A stretch of DNA of 64,000 bases from Cricetomys ansorgei (taxonomy: Eukaryota; Chordata; Mammalia; Rodentia; Nesomyidae): the NCBI GenBank assembly GCA_026225945.1, contig JAMJFZ010000770.1:3648501-3712500 (forward strand), in the 5' to 3' direction. Below, piece by piece: positions 20,565-30,910 of the stretch. Made by a program: the position numbers and the translations under genes. Positions within the stretch are counted from its first letter, which is position 1. Every line of letters starts with the position of its first letter. The notes under the pieces were generated by a model. That model was not told the origin of the DNA. It saw only the letters and a program-made list of their open reading frames with translations, and did no database searches.

Positions 20565-22185
20565 CAAGAACTAGGAGGGTGAGAGATGGCGTGGAGGGGA
20601 AAGTCACTGGCTACAAGCCCAGTGACCTCAGTAGGATACCGAGGATTTACTGATTCCTGGAAGTTGTCTGCTTCTTAGGGATGTGGCACCAATTTAATGC
20701 TTTGATACAGTGCATTCTGACAGCAAGTGGGCTCAAGACCCCACAGCAGACTTCTGATATCTTTGACCCTGCAGCCACAGCCACCTCAAAAGAAACAAAA
20801 CCCCCGGCTGAAGAATGTGCCAGAGGATGGTAGCCAGCCTGCAAGGACTGAGGGAAACATTTTAACAAGTTAAGTATTAGCAGACTCCTAGAAACAGGAT
20901 TTTGAACTTTCAGCAACCTTTGGTAGACACACAGTCCTTCTTTTTCACTATCAGGTTTGGCTACTCTTCCCTATTTAGGCCTATTCGTCACCCAGTTTCC
21001 ATGACCAAATTCAGCCAATCAGGGCTCAACTGGGCCTGGCTAGCACCAGTAGGCACCCTATGAACCTAGGCTTGAAAGTACAAGGTGCACAGGAATTCAA
21101 TAGAGGAGGAAGAAATTAATGCTTTAAAACTCACCCAGAGACAGAGGTAGAGGGGCTTGTGGGAGATAGACTCACAGCAGATAGAGGACCTGAAAAGCTT
21201 TTGCCTTTACTAGTGGCCAGAGAGCTCACTTGAGCTAACCTCCAGAACTTCTGCTGCAGACCAAGGAAACCCACTCCTGCCAAGGCCTTTGCACCAGTTA
21301 CTTTTCTGCTGCTGTAATAAAACACTATAACCAAGGCAGCTTATAGAAGGAAGAGTTTATTTGGGCTTGAGGTTGCAGAGGGATGAGAGTTCATCATGGC
21401 AGGGAAGCATGTCAGCAAATAGGCATAGCAGCAGGAGCAGGAAACAGAGAGAGCACATCCTCAACCTCAAGCAGAAAGCACAGGTGGACTAAGAGTGATA
21501 TGGGCTCTTTAAAGTCTCAAAGCTCACCTCCAGTGACACATTTCCTCCTACAAGGCTACATTTTCTGAATCTCTTTCTAACAGTGCCACCAGCTGGTGGC
21601 CAACTGTTCAAACATCCTATCCTGTGGGGGACATTGTCATTTAAACCTCTATAGCATACAAGATTCCAGGCTTCTGTTACCGAGGGGAATTACTTCCCTT
21701 GGCAGTTTCCAGCCTCCAGACATCAAGACCACCCGCCGCTTCAGAGGCCATTTTGCTAAGGAAGTTTGTTAAGATTTGTGGCACTTCTCAGAGCTGCAGG
21801 TTTGCTCTGTAAAGGACAGCACTTGGTTGGCACCCTGAAGCCTTCACGAGCTTTGAGTCACAACACTTCTTAGACCTATATCAGTTCTCAGCTAGCATCC
21901 TGCCGCTACTGAGAGTTCAAGCCTGTTTCGACCAAATTCCACATGGTAATCTATTTTAAGTTTTGTTTTGTTCTATCTCCTTTAAGGTTGTTAATTCCAA
22001 TTTGACAATAAAGTATCTCCCATTTGTACTCTTCCTGTTATCTCTGTTCTTGGAGGGGAAAGAGACAAGAACTCAGCTAGGGACAGGATACAGCAATGAC
22101 AACCCCTCTCTTACTTTGTGTTATGGCACAGTGACACTACACACACACACACTCAATAAATAAGCATAATAATAAAAATACGTCA
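20565..22185. other. Foreign segment inside hAT copy 2 (possible LTR host)
   Basis: This block is absent from copy 1. It holds CAGCCAATCAGGGC near 21012 (CCAAT-type) and TTGACAATAAAGTATCTCCC near 22001 (AATAAA-type), hinting at an old LTR that itself took a MaLR LTR at 21297-21655. (CA)n of 16 bp sits near 22139. Family unassigned. Confidence 0.35.
21297..21655 (-). mobile_element. MaLR-type LTR, antisense
   Basis: CCAGTTACTTTTCTGCTGCTGTAATAAAACACTATAACCAAGGCAGCTTATAGAAGGAAGAGTTTATTTGGG at the start, and AACAGTGCCACCAGCTGGTGGCCAACTGTTCAAACATC...GTGGGGGACATTGTCATTTAAACC at the end, are the reverse complement of a rodent MaLR LTR. It includes a perfect palindrome at 21585-21600. Confidence 0.75.
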
Positions 22186-22534
22186 ATTAAGTCTAAAAAT
22201 ATTTAGTTTCATTTAATTCCTTGTGTAAAACTAAACAAACGCATCCATCTCATGACTGTGCAAATTTGCTTTAAGCTTTAATAAAGGATAAAATTGTCTG
22301 CATATCAAAGAATTGTGTTAAATTTCTTTGTGATTTATTATCCAGTGTTTTGTTTGTATACCTATTTTACATACATAACTGGAGTTGTATAAAAATTTCT
22401 TGGATTGGGGTTGAGAGTAGAAAACACTTGAGACACCCTGTTCTAGACCTTTTTCTGTGTATTTGCATATGTAAATGTGGATTCAGAACATATGGTGGAA
22501 TGGGACATGTATTCGGTGTACTTATATTCTCTCT

Positions 22535-22892
22535 TACAGAGTTATGGTAGCTGCTGTTTCATTTCCGCAAGAAAATACAGACCAAAGCACTGAAGGAGTG
22601 AAGTGTTTGTTTTGGTTCACAAGTCTCAAGGAGGTCCATTGTGGTGGGGAACATGGTGGCAGGGACCTGAGGCTGCTGGTCACATCATGCCAATAGTCAG
22701 GAAGCAGAGCAAGATGAATCTGGTGCTCAGTTCCCTTTCTCCTTTTCCTTCAGTCCAGGACCCCGGCCCATAGGATGCTGGAGCTCACAGTTAAGTTTTC
22801 CTACTTCAGTTAACCTAATTCAGACATGCCCTTGTTTCCTAGGTGTGTCTAGATATTGTCAAGTTGACATTCGAATTAACCGTCACAATGGT
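22535..22892 (-). mobile_element. ERVL-type LTR, antisense
   Basis: GTTATGGTAGCTGCTGTTTC at the start, ACATGGTGGCAGGGACCTGAGG in the middle, and CCTAGGTGTGTCTAGATATTGTCAAGTTGACATTCGAATTAACCGTCAC at the end. The last block is the antisense LTR start with the diagnostic GTCAAGTTGAC core. It begins about 95 bp after hAT copy 2. Confidence 0.75.
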
Positions 22893-23925
22893 GATCTGCA
22901 ACCTCTTGCTTCCTTAGGTGAGGCTGCTTCACTCACCTTGCCACATAGAGCTGAGCCATGGAACATCACAAAGGCAGCATTGTATAGAGTCTGACTGGAG
23001 AGAGGGCCCGAACTCAGACTCACTGTGAGCTTTGTGCTGCCTCTGCAGTATCTGTCTCTGGTGGGTTGTCTCCCTCGGTGAGGGGGTGGCAGTGAGCTGA
23101 GTCACAAACACCTTGTGAAGAACACACTGCCATCACTTCTCCCCACAGGCTGGAAACCCTAAGTCTAAGACGCTACCTGGGACCAAAGACATGGAGGCCA
23201 GCCCTTCAACCCTGGGTGTCAGGAGGTGAAGGTGGAGGTGGGAGGGGCAGCCTGCAGACTGAGCCTTTCTTGAAGGGGTGTGATGCAGCCATGGCAAAGA
23301 CATAAACACAGTGGGAGCAAGAGAGTTCATGAGGACGAGGAGGTGGGACACGGCCCATAGCTTTAGTAGCACAGGTGTGGGGATAGTCATCCTTCCGCCA
23401 TGACTCTTCCCTAAGCCAGGTAACAGGATAGGATTCCGAGACACAAACATTGAACTTCTCTTGTACTGGGAGGGTTGGATACTGCTGAACTCTGTTACAG
23501 AGAAAAATACATTCGACTTGCATTTACAAAGACATGTTCATGTGCACACTTCCTTTTGCATTTTCTGAAAGAGTCTGGAACAGATGCCTGTGAACTGGAC
23601 ACTCACTCTTGAGGGCCATGCACAAGGAAGTCCAAGTACTTCACAAGGATGTCCTTAAATAAGGACTTCTCAAGGGAACCTGGATCAATGCAGGGAACCC
23701 AGAGGGTATTCTAGAGCAGCTTCTAGCTGAGAAAGACAAGGGGCAGCCGAGAGGAACACATTTAAAGAGTTCCGCTGAAGTTCAGGCCCTTCCTCAGATG
23801 ACCCCAGCTTGGGGTCGTTCGCACCTCCCTTGCCTCACCGGGTCCATTGTGACCGACGACTAGCAAGTATGAACCCACATAATACACAGGTGTGCTCCAA
23901 TCCCTGTGGCTCTGACTGCTTGCGG
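22893..23925. other. Unique sequence, nothing recognised
   Basis: About 1 kb. Minus-strand frames of about 105 codons at 23133-23450 and 23206-23523 overlap each other in different phases and show no domain. I do not call them genes. Confidence 0.5.
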
Positions 23926-24040
23926 CTGAGTGGTCTTCAGCAGCCTCAGCTTCCTCCTATGCAAACAGGAGCCAACAACATTCATCTGACACCACTCGGA
24001 TGCGCAAATGAGACTAACATTAAATGCTCAAGATGTCAAC
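23926..24040 (+). mobile_element. MIR SINE
   Basis: GAGTGGTCTTCAGCAGCCTCAGCTTCCTCCTATGCAAACAGGAGCCAACAACATTCATC and GCGCAAATGAGACTAAC follow the MIR core and 3' half (CCTCAGTTTCCTCATCTGTAAAATGGGG...GAGGATTAAATGAG). Ancient, plus strand. Confidence 0.7.
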
Positions 24041-24738
24041 AAAATGCAGGCGTTCTCTACTTGATTTTCTGTCCCGTGTGACTTCTCAGCTCTGCATCTG
24101 GGGTCTTTCACGGGACACAGATCTTCCTGAGTCCAGACTGATGTATCAGGACTGGCCTCCTCACCCCAGCATGTCAATTGGACAGGTTCAGGAGATGCCA
24201 GAAGTTTCTGGAAAGGAGGAAATTCCTGTCTATGGACAGCCATTTTCCTTGCTAATTCATCCTCACTGGGTTGGAAATTGGACATAGTTATTTATCGAGA
24301 GATGGAGCTGAGAGCCAATGCCTGGTGGGATCACTTAGGGTGATTTTCTTTATGTGGCTCATACTGTTACTGAGCAATGGGTCCCTGAGGACCAGCCGAG
24401 TGCTCACAGGGGCTCGTTGTCACTCATGGTAATATACATCATTCAGATGCACCTGCATGCCTCTCGTGGGCCTCAGTGAGCTACATTCCTGGAATGGTGA
24501 CTTAAACCCAGTCAGTTCACCTGAATGCTTGCACAGCTGCAGAGGATAAGAATGAGGGCAAAGGAGACCAGAAACCACTGTTACTATGAAGAGCCCTTGG
24601 GAAGATAGCTGGGAAGAGTCTCTGACAGAGCTGAGTTCTTTTCCCCTGGACCCATGCTCTTGTCAGATATACCTGCCATCCTGAATCCTTTCTTCACTTC
24701 ACACAACACATAATGGGCTGCCCCATTATGGCTCCACA
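24041..24738. other. Unique sequence, nothing recognised
   Basis: No repeat family or coding feature identified. Confidence 0.5.
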
Positions 24739-24739
24739 G

Positions 24740-24801
<62 letters not shown>
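24740..24801 (+). repeat. (CT)n microsatellite
   Basis: 62 bp of CT dinucleotides with one TCTTCT interruption near 24754. Confidence 0.97.
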
Positions 24802-24804
<3 letters not shown>

Positions 24805-24929
24805 TGCACTATCTTTTTCCCTAGGGCCTATAGCCCTACATCTGATCCATCTCTACAGCAAGTTATCAAGCATATGGCTGAAGCAAAGTCTTTATCAGTA
24901 GAAGACAGCCGGTTTTAAAATAAATGATT

Positions 24930-25135
24930 AAAAAATTTGTGTGTGATGTGTATGTGCATACATGTTCAAATGAGGAGGCCTGGTTCCATGTACACTGAGG
25001 ATGGGCATGCCCGTAGGTAAGAATGCACATGGAGGCCAGTTGAGCCTTTCTCGGTCACTTTCTACCTTAGTTTTCGACCTAGAGTCTCTTTGTGAAGGTG
25101 GAGCTTCCCAAGTCAGCCAGGTTGGTTAATAATTT
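24930..25135 (-). mobile_element. B3/RSINE1-type SINE fragment, antisense
   Basis: GTGTGTGATGTGTATGTGCATACATG, CACATGGAGGCCAGTTGAGCC, GGTCACTTTCTACCTTAGTTTTCGACC, TCAGCCAGGTTGG are the antisense 3' half of the SINE. The tRNA-like head is lost. Confidence 0.65.
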
Positions 25136-25287
25136 CCTGACTTAACATTTTTAGGGGTCTCTCCTTTAAAGCTGAAAAGCTTTTTCTAAGGGCTAGGAAA
25201 GTCTTCCATCTTGTTCTAAATCCAAATGTAATGAAAGACAAACAATCAAAAACAACAACAAGAACACATCCTGGAGATGAAGCTTCC

Positions 25288-25602
25288 CAGGTTGGTGGGA
25301 ACGGCTTGGTCTGTAAAGTGCTTGCTTTGAAAGCTCCAAATGACTTGAGTGTGACCCAGAGTCCATGGTGGAAAAAAACATGACATGGTGGTGTGCTCTT
25401 GTAATCCTCATGATGGCCAGCGGTGGGGATGGGAAGACCCTGGAAGCTCACTGGCCAGCTAGCCTAGCCTGTTTGGTGGCATTTCAGGCCAATGAGAGAC
25501 CTTATCTCAAAAAGTATAAGATGCGTGGAAAGTGACAATGGAAGTTGTCCTGATCTCTACAGGTACACACATGTGGATGGAAACACATACACCAAACCTA
25601 TA
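25288..25602 (+). mobile_element. B3/RSINE1-type SINE
   Basis: GTCTGTAAAGTGCTTGCTTTG (head), GACATGGTGGTGTGCTCTTGTAATCC (usually GGTGGCGCGCGCCTGTAATCC), AAGCTCACTGGCCAGCTAGCCTAGCC, AATGAGAGACCTTATCTCAAAAAGTATAAGATGCGTGGAAAGTGACAATGG. It then runs into the CA-derived array that follows, which probably started as this SINE's tail. Confidence 0.85.
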
Positions 25603-25639
<37 letters not shown>

Positions 25640-25985
25640 CAACTCAAACAACACACACACAATCAAACCCAAGCATTAACACACATACATACACAGCAAA
25701 CCCAAACAATAACACAACAACACACACACACCAAACCCAAACAACATGCACACACACACACACACACACCAATCCCAAACAACACAAAACACACACACAC
25801 CAAACCCAAGCATCAACACACATACACACTAACACACACTCACCAAACCCAACATCGACATACAACCAAACTCAAACAACACACACACACCAAACCCAAA
25901 CAATACACACACTTAGACACACCAAACCCAAACAACAACATAACATACAACCCAAACATCAACACACACACCCCAAACACAAACA
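25603..25985 (+). repeat. Degenerate CA-derived tandem array (AAACCCAA units)
   Basis: (CA)n blocks alternate with CCAAACCCAAACAAC-like interruptions at about 30-45 bp spacing, roughly ten times. The CAAACCCAAGCAT(T/C)AACACACATAC block occurs at about 25664 and 25801, 137 bp apart, indicating a higher-order duplication. Open frames of 157 and 205 codons across it are stop-free artefacts of the composition. Confidence 0.9.
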
Positions 25986-26634
25986 AACACCATGCCCAGG
26001 CTTGAATCTCTTCCTTGGTGAGGCTGGAAACATGACACAAAAAATGCCTCTGGGATTCCATGTCACAGCTATAGCCACTAACCCCAAAGGGAGCAGGGAT
26101 GCTTTCTAGTCATCTCCTCCCATCAAATCCATCAGGGTCCAGCTCAGAAACTGAATTAGACTTTGGATAGTGGTCCATGGAGAAACAGCTCAGGACTCAC
26201 CTTATTTACCCAGAGATTACAGCTCATGTCACAAACAAACCCTTCACAGGAGCAGCCATCCTCGGTGTAACAAGCAGAAGTCCCTGGGACATTGTTGTGC
26301 TGACGCGCCTCTTATCTCAAACCTGAGTGAGTCTCAGGGACAAAGCAGAGCTGGACGTCCTGGTTGTATTTACTGTGAGGATTGAATCTGTAGCTACCTT
26401 TAGTGTGCTTAGCTCCTCAGAGGAGAGAATCTGCCACTTGTTCTGAGTCTGTAGGAGGTGTGAGGTGGATAGAGCAGAAGCCATCCTGTAGCTCTAGAAT
26501 TAACCATTCAGACTTGGACATAGTGGTGAGGTTGGGTGTTCCCTAGACCTCTTCCCCACACCCTGCACGGAAACTCTGGTGGAAACAAGGAAGTTAGAAT
26601 GTGTGTTCAACATAAACCTTACTTGTGGTTGTGT
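25986..26634. other. Unique sequence, nothing recognised
   Basis: No repeat family or coding feature identified. Confidence 0.5.
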
Positions 26635-26661
26635 TTTTTTTTTTTTTTTTTTTTTTTTTTT
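26635..26661 (+). repeat. Poly-T tract
   Basis: About 27 consecutive T. It could be the antisense A tail of a retroposed sequence to its right (26662 onward), but I see no recognisable parent. Confidence 0.95.
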
Positions 26662-27715
26662 GGTTGGACTAAGCTGAAAGAGAAAGCAGAAGTGTGTGGC
26701 CATATTTATAACTTGGTCTCTATGCAAACTCTTGTCAGCAACCTAAAGCTGCAGGGGCTGTGGGTGCTGAGGGAGGGTGAGACAAGGCAGGCTAGGGGCA
26801 GGATACTTTGAGGTGTGGCCAAGAGGGCCTAGGGAAGGAGGGCAGAGGCTGTGCAAGAGAAATGTGGGGGCAGGGCTGGTTGTCCTTGTAGCTTTCATAG
26901 GCCTGGTTCCCAGTTGTCACTATCTGACAGATTGAGGCTGCCTGGACAGAGGGTGAGGTTGGGGTTCTCTGCTTTAATGCATGACAGACGGGACAGGCTT
27001 CAGGACACTGGCCTCTGTGCCTTAACTGGTTCATGCTGGGGTCTCAGGCAACTCTCTTCCTTTTTTTCCAGTCTCATTTCTCTATCTCGTATGAGCTATT
27101 TAACTACTGGCCTTTAGAAGTTTGCCTCTGGTTACTATCCTGGTGAGGAGGGAGGGTAGAGGGAGAAGCCAACTGTGGGGCAGAGCTTTCTTCTCTGATC
27201 TAGTTCCGTTTTTAGCAGCTGATGGAGAGGACCTCTGAATTGGACCTGTGACCATGTTCTAATGTCTCTACAGAGCCCCAAGCTTACACGGATCTGTGAA
27301 TGCTGGGTGTGAACAGTCAGGCTGAATTATGGGGAGCAGGCTAGGAGGCAGATGGCCCCCACATTGATGAGTGGCTCAGGCAAAGATGACCATTTCCAAC
27401 AGCTCATGCCCCAAGCTCCCAGTGGGAGACCCTTAGCCTGGCTGAGAACCTCGACAGGAGAGTTGTCCTCTTATTGCTCACCTGGGTACATCAACTCCCT
27501 CTAGGGACCCCTGTCTTCTGACCAGGGCAACTTCACAGTCTTCATCCCAGGAGCCAGCTGAGACCTTCACAGCTGTGCTCAGCATGCAGGATGGGTGGCT
27601 CTGAGTCTGTGGAGCTGATGAATGCAGGCCTGATGAAAACAGAAAATGAGAAAGCACTTCCACAGCACAGAAGGTCCCTGTCTGTTCTCTCTGGGGAAGC
27701 TTGGCCTCCAAGCAA
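26662..27715. other. Unique sequence, nothing recognised
   Basis: About 1.05 kb of GC-moderate sequence. No exon or repeat I can name. Confidence 0.5.
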
Positions 27716-28110
27716 GGTCTCTCCAGTTGTATCATGCCATGTTCTGTCACTGTGACAAGTTACCTGATGCAGTCAACTTAAAGAAGTAAAGCTGTAACTG
27801 GGTTTGTGGTTTCCGAGATTTTGGTCATTGGCTGCCCAGCCCTGTTGCTTTTTGGCTTAGGGTATCACAGGATGACAAGACCAGCATGGTGGTAAAGAGG
27901 TCTGAGGCCTCTTTCTTTCTGGGAAACAAAACAAAGAGGTGGGAGAGGCCAGGTTCCAATGTACCTTCAAAGACACATTCCCAGTGCCCCCACTTTCTTC
28001 TGTTGAGTCCCCACCTTTTAAAGGTCTTCCTTTATCACCCAGTAATACCACAGACTGAGAACCAAACTGTCAGCTCACAGACCTTTGAGAAACATTTAGC
28101 ATCCAAAGCA
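27716..28110 (-). mobile_element. MaLR-type LTR, antisense
   Basis: TTCTGTCACTGTGACAAGTTACCTGATGC at the start, AAGACCAGCATGGTGG in the middle, CCACCTTTTAAAGGTC and CAGTAATACCACAGACTGAGAACCAAACTGTC at the end are the reverse complement of a rodent MaLR LTR. More diverged than the copy at 21297. Confidence 0.6.
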
Positions 28111-28261
28111 AATGACTTAACAGTCATTTGCTCCAGGATAGGGATGAGCATGTGATTGTGGAAGCGTCCTTGGGGCCCTGGTGACATTGCTTTGCTGGCT
28201 CAGACCTGGACTCACACCAGCTTCCGAAAGGCTTAAGTCATGCTCAGTACTTAACTCCCTC

Positions 28262-28420
28262 GGCCTCTCTCAGGAAGCCTTCTAGCCTGCACTGAAGCAC
28301 ATAGCCGTTCCTCCAGTTTCTTTTCCCTCTGTCATAAAATCTACCACTCAGTCTTTCTCCCATCCTCCCCACACACTTGTTCTACTTTTCAATGCACCTT
28401 CCTAACCTCACCCTAACTCT
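28262..28420 (+). mobile_element. Possible L2 LINE remnant
   Basis: CAGGAAGCCTTCTAGCC, GCACTGAAGCACATAGCC and a following CTC-rich run resemble the L2 3' region (GTGAAGCCTTCCCTGACC...CTGTGCTCCCATAGCAC). The match is weak. Confidence 0.3.
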
Positions 28421-28851
28421 GTCCACTATCTGCTGTAGAAGGGGATGTCGCCAATATGCAGGAAGAAGAATCCAGTTTCCCTTCCATTAACAAAGGGCTC
28501 TGAGATTGGCTATTTGAATCTAAAGTCATGAGAAACTGGGAGAGGGGATAGATGGGAAAACTGAGACTATATCCTCTCCCCAAGGTCTATCTGCTGTCGT
28601 ACATCAAGTCAGTGATGGTGTGGGGCCAAGAGCCTACAGCACTGCAGCTTCAGTCCCAGCCAGTCCTGAGTCTTTTTGGGAACCTTTTTGACAGATGGCT
28701 CCCCTCTGCATGAATGCCTCTAGCTTCTGGGAGCCTAGACCCATGGAAGCAGTTTCTGTGCTTCTGGGCCAAGCCCAGATCCTTCCACCCAGCAAAATGT
28801 TGCTTCACGGCAGCCGCCTTCCACCAACACACCTTACTTTCTGCTTGCTGG
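28421..28851. other. Unique sequence, nothing recognised
   Basis: No repeat family or coding feature identified. Confidence 0.45.
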
Positions 28852-28955
28852 ATCATTCATTCATTCATTCATTCATTCGTTAAATCAAATACTGATCACC
28901 TGCTGTGCTTAGTGAATTATCTGAGCCTGTCTTGCCCGTCAGAGCTGAGATGCAC
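28852..28955 (-). mobile_element. L2/MIR-type tail, antisense, with (CATT)n
   Basis: Seven CATT units are followed by CGTTAAATCAAATACTGATCACCTGCTGTGCTTAGTG, the reverse complement of the classic GTGCCTGGCACATAGTAGGTGCTCAATAAATATTTGTTGAATGAATG terminus. The microsatellite is the L2 GAATGAAT tail read on the other strand. Confidence 0.75.
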
Positions 28956-29486
28956 CGTAAAGTACAACCTGCTCAGTGTGAAACTGGGTTCTGCTCCAAG
29001 TTGGCAGTGATCACATTTGTTTTCTCTTCCTCATCTTCAGGCCAAACAACAGCAAAGGGTGTCTACAGAACGAAAAGGATATTTTCATTGTGAGGAATAT
29101 GAATGAGCGGGTGCGGAACAGGAAGATGTACGGTGTGGTGGCAACAGGCTTTCCTGAGGAGAAAGGAATTGGATGAGAGGAAGGGTGAGGTTTCCAGAGA
29201 CAGGAAGTGGAGAGGACTGGCTGGAGCAGAGGCAGAGGCATGATAGACGTGATACAATGGAGGTGCTCCCCAAAGCCTGCATGCTGCAGTCACAGGTGAG
29301 AATGGGGAATAAGAAGAAATGAGGAAACTAGAGGTCACTGAGCCAGAAAAGGCCTTGCACCCTAAGCAAAGGGTATGGGGAGACAACAAGAAGAGGAGAG
29401 CAAGGAGAGACAGCAGTGGGTTTCTAGGAGAGTGAAAGATTCCAAGTGATGCCCTGTGAGGGTGCTGTGTTTGTGTATATGTGTGT
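28956..29486. other. Unique sequence; purine-rich part
   Basis: From about 29150 the plus strand is purine-rich (GGAGAGGA-type text to 29440). This explains the 170-codon Ser/Leu/Pro-rich open frame on the minus strand at 29063-29575. No gene is supported. Confidence 0.5.
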
Positions 29487-29552
29487 GTAAGAAAGAGAGA
29501 GAGAGAAAAAGATGTGTGCGTATGTGTGTGTGTATGTGCGCGCGCGTTCAGT
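29487..29552 (+). repeat. (GA)n and (TG)n low-complexity tract
   Basis: TGTGTGTAAGAAAGAGAGAG then TGTGTGCGTATGTGTG and GCGCGCG, ending where the LTR at 29553 begins. Confidence 0.9.
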
Positions 29553-29960
29553 AGTCTTATGTCAACTTGACACACAAACTAGAGTTATATAAAAGGAGGG
29601 CCCCTTAATCGAAGAAGTGCCTCCATAAGATCTGACTGTAAGGCATTTTCTTAATTAGTTATCAATAGGGGAGGGCCCAGCCCATTGTGGGTAGAATCCC
29701 TGGGCTGGTGGTCCTGGGTTCTATAAGAGAACAGGTTAAGCAAGCCACGGGAAACAAAACAGTAAGCAGTATTTCTCCATGACCTCTGCATCAGTCCCTG
29801 CCTCCAGATTTCTGCCTTGTTTGAGTTCCTTTTCTGACTTCCTTTGGTGATGAACAGCAATGTGAAAATGTAAGCTGAATAAATCTTTTCCTCCTCAACT
29901 TGCTTTTTGGTCATGGCACTTCATCACAGCAATAGAAACTCTAATGAAGACAGCATGTCA
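29553..29960 (+). mobile_element. ERVL-type LTR, well preserved
   Basis: Begins TTATGTCAACTTGACACACAAACTAGAG. It carries GGGCCCAGCCCATTGTGGG, TTCTATAAGAGAACAGG (TATA-like), CAGCAATGTGAAAATGTAAGCTGAATAAATC (AATAAA at 29878-29883) and ends TTCATCACAGCAATAGAAACTCTAATGAAGACAG. This is the best-preserved copy of the family also seen in antisense at 4260, 22535 and 48540 and in sense at 46140. Confidence 0.8.
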
Positions 29961-29984
29961 ATGTGTGTCTCTATGCCTGTGTCT

Positions 29985-30052
29985 GTGTGCCCCTTTGTGC
30001 ATGTCTTGTCTGTGCATGTGTGTGTGCATGCATGTGTGCGTGTTGTGTGTGT

Positions 30053-30098
<46 letters not shown>
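29985..30098 (+). repeat. (TG)n compound microsatellite
   Basis: TG-rich from 29985, becoming a pure (TG)n from about 30058 to 30098. Both strands are open through it, giving the His/Thr and Cys/Val artefact frames. Confidence 0.95.
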
Positions 30099-30099
<1 letters not shown>

Positions 30100-30544
30100 G
30101 CATCTTCCAGCTCCTTTGGAACCCCACCAGGAAGCCTAACAGCCATCCAGGTGAGACATGATAACAGGGCAGCCAAAAGACCAATTATTCCCCAGCTAAA
30201 TGGTAATTGGACATTCCAGACTCCATCCCAGGGTCTTGGTTACTCAACCACAGCTTCCTCTGCACCGTTGGCTCAGCATGTGAGAGTGACTTAAGCTACT
30301 TATGGGTAATCTTGTTCCCGCTTTCAGCCCTCCTCACCCACCACAGCTGCCAGCCCCTCAGTGGGCTCAGAGTTGGGCTTCTACATGAGGACAATGATGC
30401 CTTCTTCCTTAACCTTTAACATCTTGGGTCATCGCCAGCCTCCACCCGAACCTGAAGATACACTATTGGGTCCCAGCACATCATCCCTTACTCTTCTCCT
30501 GCAAGTCTAGGGCTGGCAGCATCCTCACCAAATTGGCTTCCCTA
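30099..30544. other. Unique sequence, nothing recognised
   Basis: No repeat family or coding feature identified. Confidence 0.5.
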
Positions 30545-30910
30545 GTTCCCTGGCCCAAATTGATTAATCATCAGGCACTTCCAGCTATCAGCCCTGCTGC
30601 AATTGGCATATTTATTTCTAATCAGCTCTTAAAAATGGCATCATTCAGAGGTGCTTAACCACATTACTTAATTCGCAGCCTGTATTGCTATTGATTTCAA
30701 ATATTCTCCTTCAGATATGGCTCATCATTTAATGCAGAAGTCTGTTTATATAATAATCTTATCTGGTTACTAAAATCTGTGAAATCTCTTCAATTGCCTC
30801 TAATGTAAGATTGGAGGCTGGTTGCTAAATGAGTCAATTTTACTTTAATTTGGTTTATTTACAGTACATGTTTTAATGCTGCACATTTCTGTCTTCTGTA
30901 GCAAAGCTGA
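30545..30910. promoter_or_regulatory. Candidate conserved non-coding element (enhancer-like)
   Basis: A repeat-free, AT-rich, non-coding block whose texture differs from its surroundings. It has dense homeodomain-type TAAT/ATTA cores, a perfect palindrome TGATTAATCA at 30561-30570, CTAATCAGC near 30629, ACTTAATTCGC near 30666, and TAATTTGGTTTATTTAC near 30847 (FOX-like GTTTATTTAC). No simple repeat, transposon or ORF explains it. Conservation itself is not visible in one sequence, so this is inference. Confidence 0.4.

Larger units (their letters stand above)
19921..22440 (+). mobile_element. hAT-Charlie-like DNA transposon, copy 2 (interrupted)
   Basis: The 5' end is CAGTTTCTTAAACTGGG at 19921. 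The 3' end is GAGACACCCTG at 22440, followed by TTCTAGAC, again NTCTAGAN-like. Three segments align by eye to copy 1: 20264-20341 (TAATTAC then GCATTGTATTCAAATGTTTGA), 20380-20560 (GACTTGACCGTCAT, TTTTGTACTCTGTATTCATGC), and 22195-22440 (ACTAAAC, TGCAAATTTGCTTTAAGCTTTAATAAAGG, TTTGTGATTTATTATCC). About 1.6 kb of foreign DNA (about 20565-22185) lies between the last two. No transposase remains. Confidence 0.65.

Noticed and set aside
25492..26109. 205- and 157-codon Thr/His/Gln-rich frames
   Set aside because: They translate a SINE tail and CA-derived array, open by composition only.
26635..26661. Processed pseudogene marked by poly-T
   Set aside because: No parent gene sequence or target duplication could be recognised on either side.
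29063..29575. 170-codon minus-strand frame
   Set aside because: It runs antisense to a purine-rich tract and (GT)n. The Ser/Leu/His-rich product reflects base composition.
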